A stretch of 64,000 bases of DNA, from contig VUYV01000044.1 of NCBI GenBank assembly GCA_008711295.1, positions 4,203,723-4,267,722 on the forward strand. The letters are read 5' to 3'. A model generated the notes under the pieces. That model was not told where the DNA came from and made no database searches. It was given only the letters and a program-made list of their open reading frames with translations. Both the position numbers and the translations under genes were made by a program. Positions 13,041 through 25,905 of this stretch are shown in pieces. How positions within the stretch are numbered: position 1 is the stretch's first letter; every line of letters starts with the position of its first letter. This DNA comes from Anarhynchus alexandrinus. Lineage: Eukaryota > Chordata > Aves > Charadriiformes > Charadriidae.

Positions 13041-13152
13041 ATTTCTTTTGGAAAGAGCTGGATTTTCACTAGCAAAAGAGCTGCAGGATGTTAAGAATTC
13101 AGCGTCCCTCAGTTCGCTACAGCCTTCCCTGATGAAAAGCAGCATCAGATGG
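13041..13152 (+). other. candidate 112-nt exon, one open frame
   Basis: It is preceded by a good pyrimidine tract and acceptor ('cttctgttttcccgtatctag') and ends TGG before GTAAGC. Only one of three frames is open. It gives one leading base plus 37 codons, running FLLERAGFSLAKELQDVKNS and then serine/leucine-rich, ending SSIRW. If real it would be an internal coding exon that starts inside a codon and ends on a codon boundary. I recognise no protein. A frame of this length stays open by chance fairly often, so confidence is low, but both splice signals are better than average. Confidence 0.2.
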
Positions 13153-15766
13153 GTAAGCATCCCTGAATTGTTGCAGCATAAAGGAATATGGATTTGATCA
13201 AACTCCCCACTGCATACGTCTGGCTTAACCTCTTACTGAAAAACCTTTTTCACCTGAAAGTTTTAACCCATGTAGCAGAATTGCCAACCTAGCTCATCCA
13301 AACCCGGGCTCTGAGGCCGGGGAACACACGCTACGCGAGCTGTAGCCGAGAGCAGTTACGTGCCAACCAGCTGGTCCCCGGGCCGCAAGTGAGTCTTGAG
13401 CTCCATAAATTTGTATCTGGGACAAACCAAAGATCGACAGGAGATCTTTCTTCAGTCTATCCTGAAAGAAGGATCTAATCATTAATTCCAGACTTGCATG
13501 TGCAATTTCAGGTCCACAAATGGCATGTGCGTTTCTCCTGTTAGCTGCTTTCTGCAAGTGGACCTCTTGCACTACCTACGCCGAATCCACCGCACTTAAT
13601 GAAAAGAGAGTTAACCAGTTTCTTTAAATTGCTCTTGGAAGTGCGCTGCCACTGTGAACAACAATTGTTTTATCACAGAAAATATCAAATTCCGATCACT
13701 CCGAATGTTCTGATTTCTACTTGATTTGTTTTCCTTTGAAGAGAAGAGAGGTTTTAGAATAAACGCTTCTATCAGTGAGAGAAAATTCTGATCATAAACC
13801 TATTCAGCAGAAATGGAGAACAAAGGCTGCAAGAACAATTTATTCTAAAGAGATCACGCCTAAGGATTCAGTGGGTTTCTAGTTCCTTTCCTGTTAGCAA
13901 TAAAAGCCACATAACACAGTTGACAACCTTCACGAACTGATCTAATTACAGTCCTTCAGTCGTGCGTTCCTCACTACTCGTGTGGTGTGAGACACTCAGA
14001 GACAGAACAAAAAAAGGAAAACATTTAAATAAGTGCAGATATCCATGCACATGCTGATCATTACATGACATTTGATGAGTATCTGCTATTAAATAAAGAG
14101 TAAATCAGGTATTGGATTTCAGTTAATGGGGCCAGACTGCTGCTCAGTTATTTCAAGAAAAATGAATACAGCAGCTGCGAGGTAGTTCTCGCTCTGGAAA
14201 TTGCGTAGTGGAATGGATTTATTTTTACATGATGCAGTTCACAGACTGAGGCACAGGAAAGAAAGTTTCTGTAATACCGCATCTCCTCCTTTCTTTTTCT
14301 TCTCTTTTCTTGGCTGTAAGCAGTGCCAGCTACCTTTTCCATATTTAAGTGTTACTTCTGAATTGTGTGTTTAAGTGTTTATCAAGTTGGGAAAATTTAA
14401 ACAAGTTTTGCAGTACGTTATCTGAACACTTCTCCAGCATTGCCTAGAGGAGATATTAAAAACAAAAAGTCAAACTCAATTCCAGTTTACTTCTAAAGCA
14501 GATGAAGTTTTCGCATGTGTGAGTTTTATTGGTCTATAGTTGTAATACAGTGGGGAGTTTTCTAGGAATCAGTTATATTTTGTTGTTTGTATAGCTTACT
14601 TTTTTTTTTCCATATATAGGGAAAAATATTCTTAATCTTACATCCAGAGAGAGATCATTTCTCCCAAGTTAACACTTAAATCTGTAACAGGAGAATCAAC
14701 AGAAGCATGATAATTATAACTAGGTTCACACAAGATTGGGGTTCTTTTACTGTTACTCATTTAATATTCTGCTTATATTGTTATTATTATTCATTTTACC
14801 AGGTTTCATTTTATCGTGTTTTAAAGGTTTTATTTCTCCTTCTGTTACAATGTGTGTAATATATATTACGACATACTGTTTAATCATTGTTTTGGATGAT
14901 TTGCACTGGTGGTGAAATAGCTCATGTCAGCCATTCCAGACAGTTTGCTCTGGGAATTCCTATCAGTCTAATGCAGTAAGATGGGAAAGAAAAGGAGAAA
15001 TGCTACAGCATGAACCGCCATTCTTCATACATGAAATTTACTGTGTTGTTGCTGGAAACTCCAGCACTGGTTTCTTTTTAAATTAAAAGCTGAACTTTCA
15101 TTTCTAACATTGCAATAAATTATTTCCAAGCATCATGGTATGTGTAGGAAATAGTCAAATTAGCTTGTCTTCTGGGTCTTAATCTCATTTTCCCAATACC
15201 ACACAGTTTATTGGGGTCATAGGCAATGTTGGCAGAGAAATGACATTTTTGATAATTTGGAGCAATTCAGATCATCTGAATTTTAAAAGCAGAATGGGAA
15301 ATAATCTCTAAGCAGGTTAGATCAGAAAGCAACTATGAGATTTGCTCCATTACGCTTCTTGAGGAAGCCAAGTGAGAGCAGCAGTAGCACTTTCGCTCAG
15401 TTAGGTGCTAAAGAACATCAGAGGTAAATGTATTTACCATCAGCTGCACGTGATGATGGAGTGATAAAAGCCACGTTTGACTGATATGTATATTTAGCAA
15501 ATAAGCTTCCCAGTAGTTCCTGAGATGGATTTCCCTGCTCTGTAGTGTGCTTCATCCCGGTCCATGTTTCAGGACAGCAAGGCTGAAAACACTGGGATTT
15601 ATCCCCGCATCCAGCTGAGTTTCCCCCTCACATTTCTTCTTTAAATTAATGGCCTCTGTCTCTCTTTTTGAGGGGTTTCTAAATGTTAAGGTCTTTCTTC
15701 CCACACTCCAGGTACTTATTAAATATGTCTAATAAAATGTCATGGTGGCCCGCTCCTCCTTTCTGT

Positions 15767-15858
15767 GGGCCTGATCCAGTCCGGACCCCACCTACTTGTG
15801 TAGCCTGAGATGTGAGTATTCCCATCGAGTTTAATGGAACCACTCAAATGCTTGAATT
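15767..15858. repeat. possible ancient amniote interspersed-repeat relic
   Basis: The segment starts 'gggcctgatccagt' and continues to 'gagtattcccatcgagttta' and 'ggaaccactcaaatgcttg'. This order resembles an old repeat shared by amniotes (a 'cctgatcc' block followed by 'gactactcccattgagttcaatgg'-like text). The assignment is from memory, with no alignment; the family cannot be named. Confidence 0.35.
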
Positions 15859-16488
15859 TATCTCCATAAGTGCTGCGCTGGCTCCGTGCCAGGAAAAGCT
15901 ACTGATGTGCTGGCAAACCGAGGGAAAAAACCTTGTTGCTGTTTTCTGGAAATCCTGTTGTTTCGTGAAGTGGAGGCCTTCTAGTTTAAGGAGGATCATC
16001 TTACGTTTCATGGTGTTTCTCTAGGTCAGCCAGTTGCATTTGGATCTCCCCGATGACAAGGCAGCACCACTGACTGTGCCTCTTCAGCGCTGCAAGAACC
16101 GTGGGACAAGGACGGGAATGTTTGTTCGCCATGACCCAGTGCGTATCCGCGCCTCGGGCATTTCTGTTTCCATGTAATGAAATTGTGCGCATGGATTTCT
16201 GTTAAACAGATGGTTAAAATCCTTACTGATAGTTTGGAAAGAGGGGAAAAAGAGTTGAAACCTTTTAATGCAACTGCTCGTTGATTTTCGAAGTTAAAAG
16301 TCAGTCAAGTCCCTGGAGGTGAAATTGAAATTCACATTTCCCCTACAGACCACTCATAGAAACCCAAAGTGAGTTTAAAACCCCCCGACTGCCAACGATT
16401 CTGTAATACCCTTGCACATCCAACTACTGTAATAATGCATTTTGCACATTGTGTGGAGAAAGTAAGTAGCAGCACAAACTGAAGGGGC

Positions 16489-16510
16489 NAAAAAACAAAA
16501 AACAAAAACA
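16489..16510. repeat. unresolved base next to an A-rich tract
   Basis: One N at 16489 sits between 'ggggc' and a run of A broken by single C's. It is probably an assembly ambiguity in low-complexity sequence. Confidence 0.85.
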
Positions 16511-19243
16511 GTGGTGAGGTTTTGTTTCATTTTTGGGGCAGGGCCTTCAAGTGACCTAGGGAACGTAAGAAAGAAGTGTCATGGCTTCGAGGAGCACAAG
16601 CTGGCATCGTCAGAGGGAGCTTGCCGGGGACGTCAGTAGTTTAGTGCAGCTAAGCCCAGCTCAGAGGCTCTCCCGCGGCAGCTGGGGGATACTGCAAGTT
16701 CCCACTTCGCAAAGTGACTGCAAACAAAAGCCAAACAGAACTTTCAATTTGTACTTGATATGTTGCAAACTGTTTTGGGGACAGCGATGTTAATCACATA
16801 GCAAACCCTGCGAACAGGAGACCACTACCCTATGTCTCCTCAGGAAAAAAAAAGGAGAGAAATTTTTAATTAATTGCCAACAACATATCGTCACATTCTA
16901 CAAAATTACAGTTCTAGAATATTGTTCTCAGTGGGACCTGCCATTTCAAAATTAAAAGCTAAGCCATTTACTAAAAAGCTGTCATCATGGTTGTTTAGTT
17001 GCCTAATTGCTGCTTCTTTAATATGTACTCACACTGTTACAAGCCACTTTTACCAAACTAAATTAGAAAGTATATATTACAAAGAGCTGGTGATTTTAAG
17101 AGCGTCGTTCCAATTACTCTCTCTCATTTTTCCAGTAACAAACACTGTAATTGTTATGGGCTTAGGTTTCCTGCAGAGCAGCCTAGAGGCAAACCTTGTG
17201 CACTTATATTTGAGCATAACCTTCCCTCTGCCCAGTCTCATTATTATGCAAAAAGGTGCTGAGAATAACAAAACTTGTATTTTGTTTCCCTGAAACATCA
17301 TCTATCAGGCTGTGTCCTTGGAGACCCAGGAATAATTGCAAACCCACTAACAAATAAAAGGAACGGTTGTGTCACATTCTGTCTTTATCAACTTAATATT
17401 GAAAGCTTTGAGGGTGCAAAATTTTTAAGTACCTATACATATTGAGGGAGTAAAGTTTATTGGCTAACTGCCACAGAGGTAACTGAATTTAATTTTATTT
17501 TCATTCTTGAAACTCGTATCAGGCATATCTGGACCTTTGGGTAAATGCCCTTCCTTGTTATGAAATAAATACACACAAATAAATGAATAATGTAAAACTG
17601 ACCTAAAGGCAGCACTTTATTTCCACCTCAGGCCACAGAACAAGACGATGGTCTAACTTAAATGATACCTAATTTTTAGCTGGGATTTTCATGACTGTGT
17701 AATTTTTTCTTAATTGTGCACCAGTGTTGCGTCCTTTTACAGTTCAGCACTTGTGTCAGTCACAAGACCCCTATGGTACGTACTGTGCCCGTATTTATTT
17801 GTACTGTGCACTGTGCACCGATGATCTGGAGCACTGGATCCTCAGCATGACTCTCTTTTTCTTTTACTGAAATCATCCTTCTTTTTGTTTTCCACACCAT
17901 TTCTCCTGGAACACCACCGCTTTACACAGAGCAACATTACACATAGGAGAGAAATTCGTTGTCTAGGCAAGAGCTTTTAGATCACACTTTTGTCAGACAG
18001 ATAATCACAGTTATGGCAGAGAACAGTCTTTTTTTAATGCATATTTCTGTTGTCTGTTATAGGAATCTTGGACTATCCTTGAATTTGTAGAAAAAAAGGT
18101 TTTTCTTGGTGGCAGTATAGTTTAATGTAATTTATTACACATGTAAGAATTTTCCATCTACTAATTTCATTTTATCATCTAATTTCATAAAGACCTTAAT
18201 TTGGTTAATCATGTTCAGTCTTTTTTAAACATTGTGAATAATTAAGAGACACAGATCACAACCATTTCCAGTGCTGTTCAAAGACGGGCTCGGTGGTTCC
18301 TTGCACCCAGCTGCAATGTCCATTGACACCATGGGAAATCCATGGAAGCACCAATATTAGACAGTGTCAGTTTGGGGTTTTTTGTCTTTTTATCACCAGA
18401 ATTTGTCCACCCTATTGGTTACATTCTTTGTTTGTTGCATATGTGGCCCCTAAAAACTCTTGATACTCTCTACTGCACAAATTGCTGATCACAAATTAGC
18501 AAAAATGTGCTTCATTGTAAAAGGAGTTAGAAGACCAGAGTTCATGGCGGCCAGTGGAAGTTTTCTGTATTTTATTCAGGGAGCTTTCTAACAGGTTGCA
18601 GGGTTGGAAGCTTGTTGATTTGGTTTCTGGCACGTGTACATGTGAAGGAGAGACTGGAGGAGAAGCAACACACAAACAATGCACAAGCAAAGAAGCATTT
18701 GCTCAACACACCTTTATGTCCATGTGATGGAGCTGAATCAAGATTTTTTATATTTCTTACGCATGATTATCTTAAGACGTGTTTGACAATGAGCATAAAC
18801 CAGTATGTACTAACACAGCCTCCAAACCCTCATAGATTATTGGATTTGAGGATTTTGCTTTAAAACGCATCATAACTCATGAATGAAAAATAACGTTGGG
18901 TATTGGAGACATTTGTGCCAGAGAGTTGTCTGTGTTCTGGCATTTGAGTTCAAGGGAAGCCACCAGTGAAGTGTGTTAGTTACCACCAAAGTTGCTCTTT
19001 TCTAGAAAATAAGAGTGAACAGAGATAGGGAAGTATATTGCCTGAGTGGGGAATCCGTTCCCTTTGCCTGCCACATCTCATAGAACACTCGCTATATTTT
19101 TAATTGCCATAAGCACAGCTACCACTGTCATCTTCCTACCCACGCATGACAGCACTAAGTATTTTATTGTAAACTCTTCTTTGGTGTCTGCTTATCTAAA
19201 ATGCTCTCCTTCTAGTTCACTACACCTCTCTTGACTCCCCATT

Positions 19244-19513
19244 TCACAGAATCACAGAATGGTTTGGGTTGGAAGGGACCTTAGAGACCATCTAGTTCCA
19301 CCTCCCTGCCACAGGCAGGGACACCTCCCACCAGCCCAGGTTGCTCAGAGCCCCATCCAGCCTGGCCTTGAACACCTCCAGGGATGGGGCAGCCACAGCT
19401 TCTCTGGGCAACCTGCGCCAGGGGCTCACCACCCTCACAGTGAAAAATTTCTTCCTGATATCTAATCTAAATCTCTCCTCTTCCAGTTTGAAGCCATTCC
19501 CACTCATCCTGTT
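19244..19513 (-). mobile_element. CR1 LINE fragment with end of ORF2
   Basis: The minus strand carries the last part of the CR1 reverse-transcriptase ORF and the 3' UTR. The 3' end is marked by the octamer pair 'tcacagaatcacagaatgg' on the plus strand. The translated minus strand (19292-19507) shows the conserved CR1 C-terminal block, for example NGFKLEEERFRLDIRKKFFT, then LPREAVAAPSLEVFKARLDG and WWEVSLP. About 270 bp remain of an element several kilobases long. The wording 'gatggggcagccacagcttc' is shared with the copy at 39224, so the two belong to the same or a close subfamily. Confidence 0.96.
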
Positions 19514-21999
19514 TCAGCAGTTACGTATTTCATTGTCTATGGAGCAGTACATGCGAAGGGACCTCTTCAGAGGACAAAGAAATCTGCACAGTCCTGGTTA
19601 CATCAGGGGAATTTTGACAACTTCCCTGGTGATCTCTTTCACTTCACTGTACTTTTAAGCTTTCAATGAGTTCTGTGATTTTATTTTTTTTATTAACTCT
19701 TATGTAACATATGTTTAAGGAGATCTTCTATCCATAAAGGCTTTCAAAAATTTAAAAAGGAATCATCAGAAATAACTGGTTACTTTGTAAAAAAGGACAA
19801 AGTCACCTCTATAGAGTAGCATAAACCATCTTTAAGCTTCTACACCGAGTAATCAATGCATTTCTCTCCTCAAACTCATGGGTGCTTTTCTGCATTCATT
19901 GGTACCTTTGCAACATTTTTATAGCTTTTCCAGTGAGTCAGTACACGAAAAGCAAATACTGGAGAGAGAAGTAATTTTTAAGAGTCGATTAAAAAATGGA
20001 AAAACATTTTGATAGAAAATTTAAAGTATTTCTAAAATCATTTTCACATCATGCATTTTAAAGATGTAACAGATTCCTTAATTCATTTTTTCTCCACATT
20101 GTCTTTCAGCCTTTCCTTTTGAATTTATTCAGAGGGTTTTGAGGGACCAGAGGACCGCTGTTTCCCTTCCTTTTTCATCCCACTTATGTTTTGCTTCTGT
20201 TGTATTGTAGCTGAAACGGAAAGGGAAGCTCAGGCAAATATGGAAGAGGGAAAACCTGAATCTTTACATGTTCAGATGGTGTGTTTTTTAAAAAATACAG
20301 AAAACAAATAAAAATTACCTATTTTGTGGATGTTATGATCACTATCTGAAAGAAATTTATATAAATTTACAGATACGTGTATGTCTATATACTTTTTATC
20401 ACTAGGGAATATTGGTGTTTTCCTGAGAATCTCTGTTCAACAGCAGACAGTTCAGCTAATTATGACAGATCAACACGTCAAATTACACGCAGATTGTAAT
20501 TCAGAGGGGTGCTGAAATTCTGAAGATTATTTCAGATGAGGAATCCAAATACATCCTTTCCAAGGAGCTGAAAGGGAAAAGATACACATCTACATCTCTG
20601 GTTTGTGTTCGGTGAAGTTAAAGAAGAGTTTTTGAGGGAGTAGACCAGGAGGAAAGAGGACATCGCTCCATTGCTTTGGTATTGGTAAATTCTGCAGCTC
20701 TCATATTAAATTCTGTGTATTCAGGTAAAACAGCTAGGCTTGATTAGGCAGCTTCATGGTGATAACTAACTGTTACTGACATGTTCCTGTGTGTGTGCAC
20801 ACAGACAGCAAGGGTTTATCATGACCCTTTTACTCAAAAGTGACAGCAGTGATGCAGATCAATACAAATGTGTTTCAGCCATTCCATTATCCCAGCATCT
20901 CAAATAGCAGGCATTATATGTATTGCAGAAATATTTGAAATGCGGTTTAGAGGTTAATTGTAATTAAACACTTTGTAAAGAAGTGATTAATATAACTGTA
21001 ATCTTTCCTGTAAAGCTTAGCACCTTTGTTAGTGTTTCTAACTCTACAAGTTACATAAAAAGACCTGACGAATACGAATAAATAAAAGAACTAATTCACA
21101 CTGAAGGACGTGAAGCTGTTCAAATCCTCCTGCTCAGACCCACCCACGTGCATCCAAAGGTGTCGGTTTCTACTGAATCTTGTGCTATTCCTTTTTAATG
21201 GGTATAAAACTGACAGCGGTTTTAATATAGCGAAAACTCATGTGTGCCTTGGGCTCACCCACGGCACACACGATGCCCCTTGCCCAGCTGTTACTGAGGG
21301 GCTTCGAGCTAAACGCAGGGATAACGATGTTTGGGGGACCAGAGCTCCTGATGCAGAACTAGAGGTGCTGAGGCACGTGGTGGCTGATTCTACAAAATGT
21401 ACCAGGAAGAACTGGGCTGAGTGCACTGGCAAATTGCAGGGGTATGTAGGGTAAATCCCCGGGTGCCAGGCAAAGGCAGTTCTGCTACTCACAGACCAAC
21501 TTGTTCTCTTTTTTTGCGGTTCGGATGCTAAGAATTTTGGACTGTGAGTCTTATGATGATGGATTCCCAGTCGGAGTACAGATGAAGTGATCAAAGGTGC
21601 TTGATAAATTGATGTGTTCATTTATCATAGGGTTCTCCAATTTGTCACATGGTTAACCAACAAGCTGTGAGCGATGACAAAGATTTTATTAAGAATTATC
21701 TCTGCTAAATAAAACATTTGGGGATGCTCCATTATTTGAAAACATCTACATCAAATGTGAATAAGCAAAACTTCCAGTTCTGGTGCATGAACTCTCCTTC
21801 CCTGGGCAATCTCTGCTCCCTGACAGACACCAAGATCTCATGGATCTGCTTTCCCTTTGTCACCGAACATGAAGGTCAAGACAAGCCAAAGCCCTGCTCA
21901 GCTGCAGTAGTGTCCAGCTCAAACACAGCTTGAAGTGTAACGGCGGGGTAGAAGATTGGTAGGTGTGCACTAATACTGACCTTGTTTTCTTTACCACAG

Positions 22000-22044
22000 G
22001 ATCATTCTGGGGCTGCTGAGAGGCCAACGACGTACTTCGTGCAG
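22000..22044 (+). other. candidate 45-nt in-frame exon
   Basis: It is preceded by 'taatactgaccttgttttct' and 'ttaccacag', which includes a branch-point-like 'tactgac', a pyrimidine tract and a CAG acceptor. It ends GTGCAG before GTAAAA. The segment is exactly 15 codons and open (DHSGAAERPTTYFVQ). Length divisible by three and strong signals on both sides make it one of the better exon candidates in the window. No family is recognised and the segment is short enough for chance. Confidence 0.2.
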
Positions 22045-25000
22045 GTAAAAGAATCATTTAAAGCTACTTCAGACCATACTTGCAACAGTCCCAGGGAGAA
22101 GTTTTCTTGCTGGAGCTTATGGTATTGGGTGATACCTCACCTCATCCATACCCTTGGCACGGCTTATGTGAACCGTGGTGGAAATGGCCAGCACAATCTG
22201 GAAAAAATCCTCTAAGGTGACTTTAAAGTTGCTTTGTATTGCTGTAGCTTGGCTGAAGGCTGAAATCTAGTCCCTTGGACGCTGCTAATTCAGGTTCTAT
22301 AATTTTTATCCCTAATCCTGGTGGGGAGGGTTCCAAGTCCTTCCTTCCAAAATTCATTATTTTTGTTGTTTTGGTTTTAATGGTAGCTGAGGACTAACTC
22401 TCTCTGCATGTCAATTTTTTAACATCAGTAAAGCAGATCTAATTTTACCTAAGCAGTTGAGGGTCTGACAGATCTGGTGACCTTTTATTACAACGTCATT
22501 TACAAGTATGATTAAATTATTCACCATGGCTGAACTCATACCCAGATTAGATATATTTTTCTCATGAGGCACTACAAAATATACTACTTTACCCTTCGCT
22601 GCTCACTCTCTGTCCGGCTTTTTTTAAAGATTTCACATTTCAGTGTTCACTTCAGCTAAGGTGACCCTGGTCTGGGTAATTTATTCCAAGCCAGTTTACA
22701 ACACTAATTTCTCTCCAAAATGCAGATGCTCCAGCTCCATGCTGGGGATTTAGGGTGTGATCCTACAATCCCTTTGCTCTTGACTTCCTGCTGAGTTTGT
22801 TTAGCTGTGTGAAGGAAAGGTGTGATGTTGCTAATATCAGAATCTAGAGAGAGCGCGAGCAGGCGAAGGAGGTGGGCTGCAGCTTTGCAAGAAGTAGACT
22901 CAGAATGGGTTTTAGGAGTTGTTATCACGCTTGAACCTACAACTGTGTTTGAAATATAGGCACAGTGTCGCTCTGATTGAACTGTGTCTTAGTATTTCTA
23001 TAGTCTCCAATTCAAGAAAAAAAAAACAACCAAACATTCCTTCTTTATTTCAATCAGTTTAGAGCAGAAGCAATAATAATGTCTGTTCCCTGATTTTACC
23101 TGCAGTCTTGTACTGTTTCCACAGTGCTTCTGTTAAGGGTGGCTCAGACGTCAGCTGTACCTGTGTCAGTGAGCAAAGCAGGAGATGCTATTATAATTTG
23201 GGTCAGTTTTCCTACATGATACTCGAATATGCCCAAATGCATTTGGGGTTTTACTTGACCCTAGTATCTTAGATCCAAAACTGAACCTGCTGAAATTGTT
23301 TTACACTGTTTTGTATAACACTGTTGAGAGAGAAGAGCGCTCACATCAGCATTAACTGCCCTCAGTGGGTGTTTTCTTGTAGCTCCTCCCTTTGTCCCTA
23401 ACTTAGTGAGCCTTTATTTGAGGTGTTTATTTTTATTCATGTATACGCTCAAAATGGAGCAGTCTCACACGCTGGCACCTTCTGCACACACCGTATTTCT
23501 AACTGCCTCTATGAAAACCATACAGTCACAACTTGCTGCAAGTCCAGAGGTATCGAACCTAAATGTTTTCTTTTCTACACTGTTATTCTCCCCCTATGTT
23601 CTTACATGAACAAGCTACTCTATGTTCTATTTACATACATAAATTTAAGAAACAAAAAGGCTAAAATGGGAGATAGTACAGATCCTTTATTTTGTGCTGA
23701 TTATTGGTTGTGGATGCAAAAAGACTTCGAATTTTTCAAGTATCTGAGTGAAATTGCTGAGCACTGTAAAGGAACTAATTTGGGTTTTTCATCGCTTTTG
23801 GAAAAAAAAATATTCTAGTGCTCCAGTGCTCATTTAATAACAGAAATGAAGCTAAAAATTATTTGCAGTATCCTGTGAGTATTATTTGAAGTATTATATT
23901 AGAAGACTCAGTCAGGATCCTTACGAGAGTATGGTAAGGCTCAGGCAAACACCTAAAGCACAGGATTTCCTCACCTGCAGAGCCTGTGATTTGGACAGAC
24001 TGGGCTCACTTGCCAGGCTGCAAAGAGTAACTAGTGCACGGTTTTACGGAGAGTACAGAGGAGACCGAGACAGCCATCTAAGCCCCTTAAACATAAGACC
24101 CTCTCTTTTCACGCTGTCTTTGGTTCCCATTGGAAATAACGCGATAGTGTCCTTTGTTCTGTTGCTGGACATCAGACCTTCACAATGTTTCCAGAGTTTT
24201 CCTTTGAACCTTCTGTCTCCTTGCTAATTACTAAGAGACTGTAATTTTATACTGACTTCTAATGGTATTTCGTATGTCAAAATACATAATATGCAGATAT
24301 TTTGGCTCTCATGAGCTCAACTGTTGTTTATTTCCTTAATCTTCCTCAAAGATAACTGTTATTTTGTTATTATTTTCGGTGTTTCTTATCCTAGGCCCTA
24401 TTTCTTCCCAACCCAATTTTTACAGCACGTTTTAGACAAGCTGTGAAATCATGGAAAATCAAGGATATCGCTTGAAGTAAAATCCTTCGTGTTTTGTTAT
24501 TGTTGTCATGATGAAAGATGGAAGCTTCATTGCCAGAAAATATTTCTGTAGGGTGCCATCTACCAGTTTGCAGTGACCTAGCAGAGATTATTGGGAAACA
24601 ATTACTTTCAAAGATGTCACTCAATGTGAGTAACATTACTATAGCCGATTCTGTGCTAAACTGTTCCAGGCTTACAAAAAAAAATGGCTAATTCCTAAAT
24701 AACCTAAGAAACTAAGAATGTTATTAAAGTCTACAAAATGCCACAGAACATCTGGTATCCAACATCCATACCAATGCTACAGTTAAGAACAAGTCTGCAG
24801 TGTTTCTACTCATTATCTATATTTTAAGAATTTAAAACTGCCGATTACCATACAAAGAAATTGTGCAAGAGGTTTTTTGTTTGTTTGCTTTATATTAGCT
24901 TTAGAGTCTCAATCAAGACTTTTACAATACTTTTCTTCCCCCTTCTACCTTCTAATTAATGAGGCACCTTCATGAGATTTGGACTGATTGAGTATTAAAT

Positions 25001-25861
25001 GTTGCTGCTGTGCGTTAGAATAGAGAGTGTTTGGTATTGACCGCGTTTATTTAGAAACCAATAATCTAAAGAGAATTCTGCCACTGTAAAACAAGTATAA
25101 AACAGATGAGAAAACCAGACTCTACAGCTCTCTGAGATGCATTCTGGAGAGAAGAAATGGTTTAACAAAGACATCTGAAACCTCTGCAGAGAATTCAAAC
25201 CAACAGCTAGTTTGGAGATTAACGTCAGTTCTACCTACAGGCCAGCAAGATCAGTTTTCTCGTCTTTAGTGAAAAACGTCTGGCTGAGCAACCTACAGAT
25301 CTCTGCTCCAAGGAGTTTCTGAGGCTGGCCTTTTCCTGGTATGAATCATCTGAAATAAAAGGAAGTTGAAATTTTAAAAGTGAACGGTGAATTTATACTT
25401 CTGTTTGCTAGGCAATCATGCAAAAAATCCAACTTGGTGGTCTTCTAAGGTACTCTTCATTTATATAATGCTCTTTCTTATGCAAGATGTTTATTGGCTT
25501 GGTTTCTTTAATTACAGGAGATTGACCTAACTCCTGCAAGACCTAGGTCAGTTCTTTAGCTCAACAAGGGTTTTTCCTTGCCTGATCCATAGCCAAAATG
25601 TAAGAGGAGGTTCTTCTTTTTTTATAAATTTCAGCAGACTTTAATTTATCTTCATTTCTAGAACCTGGGCTAATGGGTGCCCAGATATGAGAACATGCAG
25701 TTGATTAATTCTACATTTGACTGGTGTTAAAGGATTCAGCAGTATCAGACTTCTTCATACCTGTATTTTTAATTTAGCTGTACTAATTAATTTTTATTAC
25801 ATTTGCCTCCCGTAGAAGACTCTCCTTTTCACCCTACAGGAAAAACTACTTTCTGAATAAC

Positions 25862-25905
25862 AAGGACCTGTTTCTGCCCTCCCTGAAATCAATTGGCGTA
25901 ATGTG
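25862..25905. repeat. possible ancient amniote interspersed-repeat relic
   Basis: 'ggacctgtttctgccctccc' followed by 'tgaaatcaattggcgtaatg' resembles the 'cctgattctgccctcactgaagtcaatgg' type of very old amniote repeat. Only about 40 bp are recognisable, and the family name is uncertain. Confidence 0.25.

Larger units (their letters stand above)
12892..19243. other. single-copy DNA, no gene seen
   Basis: No gene or young transposon is recognised. The longest open frame is 139 codons at 16874-17293 on the plus strand. It is very AT-rich and hydrophobic without a family resemblance and is overlapped by an open frame on the other strand. Features inside are a candidate exon at 13041-13152, a possible ancient repeat at 15767-15858 and an unresolved base at 16489 beside an A-rich tract. 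Confidence 0.6.

Noticed and set aside
16874..17293. 139-codon plus-strand frame rich in hydrophobic residues
   Set aside because: AT-rich DNA gives hydrophobic translations. There is no ATG-supported promoter context, no splice sites and no recognised family, and an open frame lies on the opposite strand.
20211..20275. Charged, protein-like text after a TTGTAG acceptor-like site
   Set aside because: There is no usable donor downstream (the end is followed by AT, not GT) and no family match.
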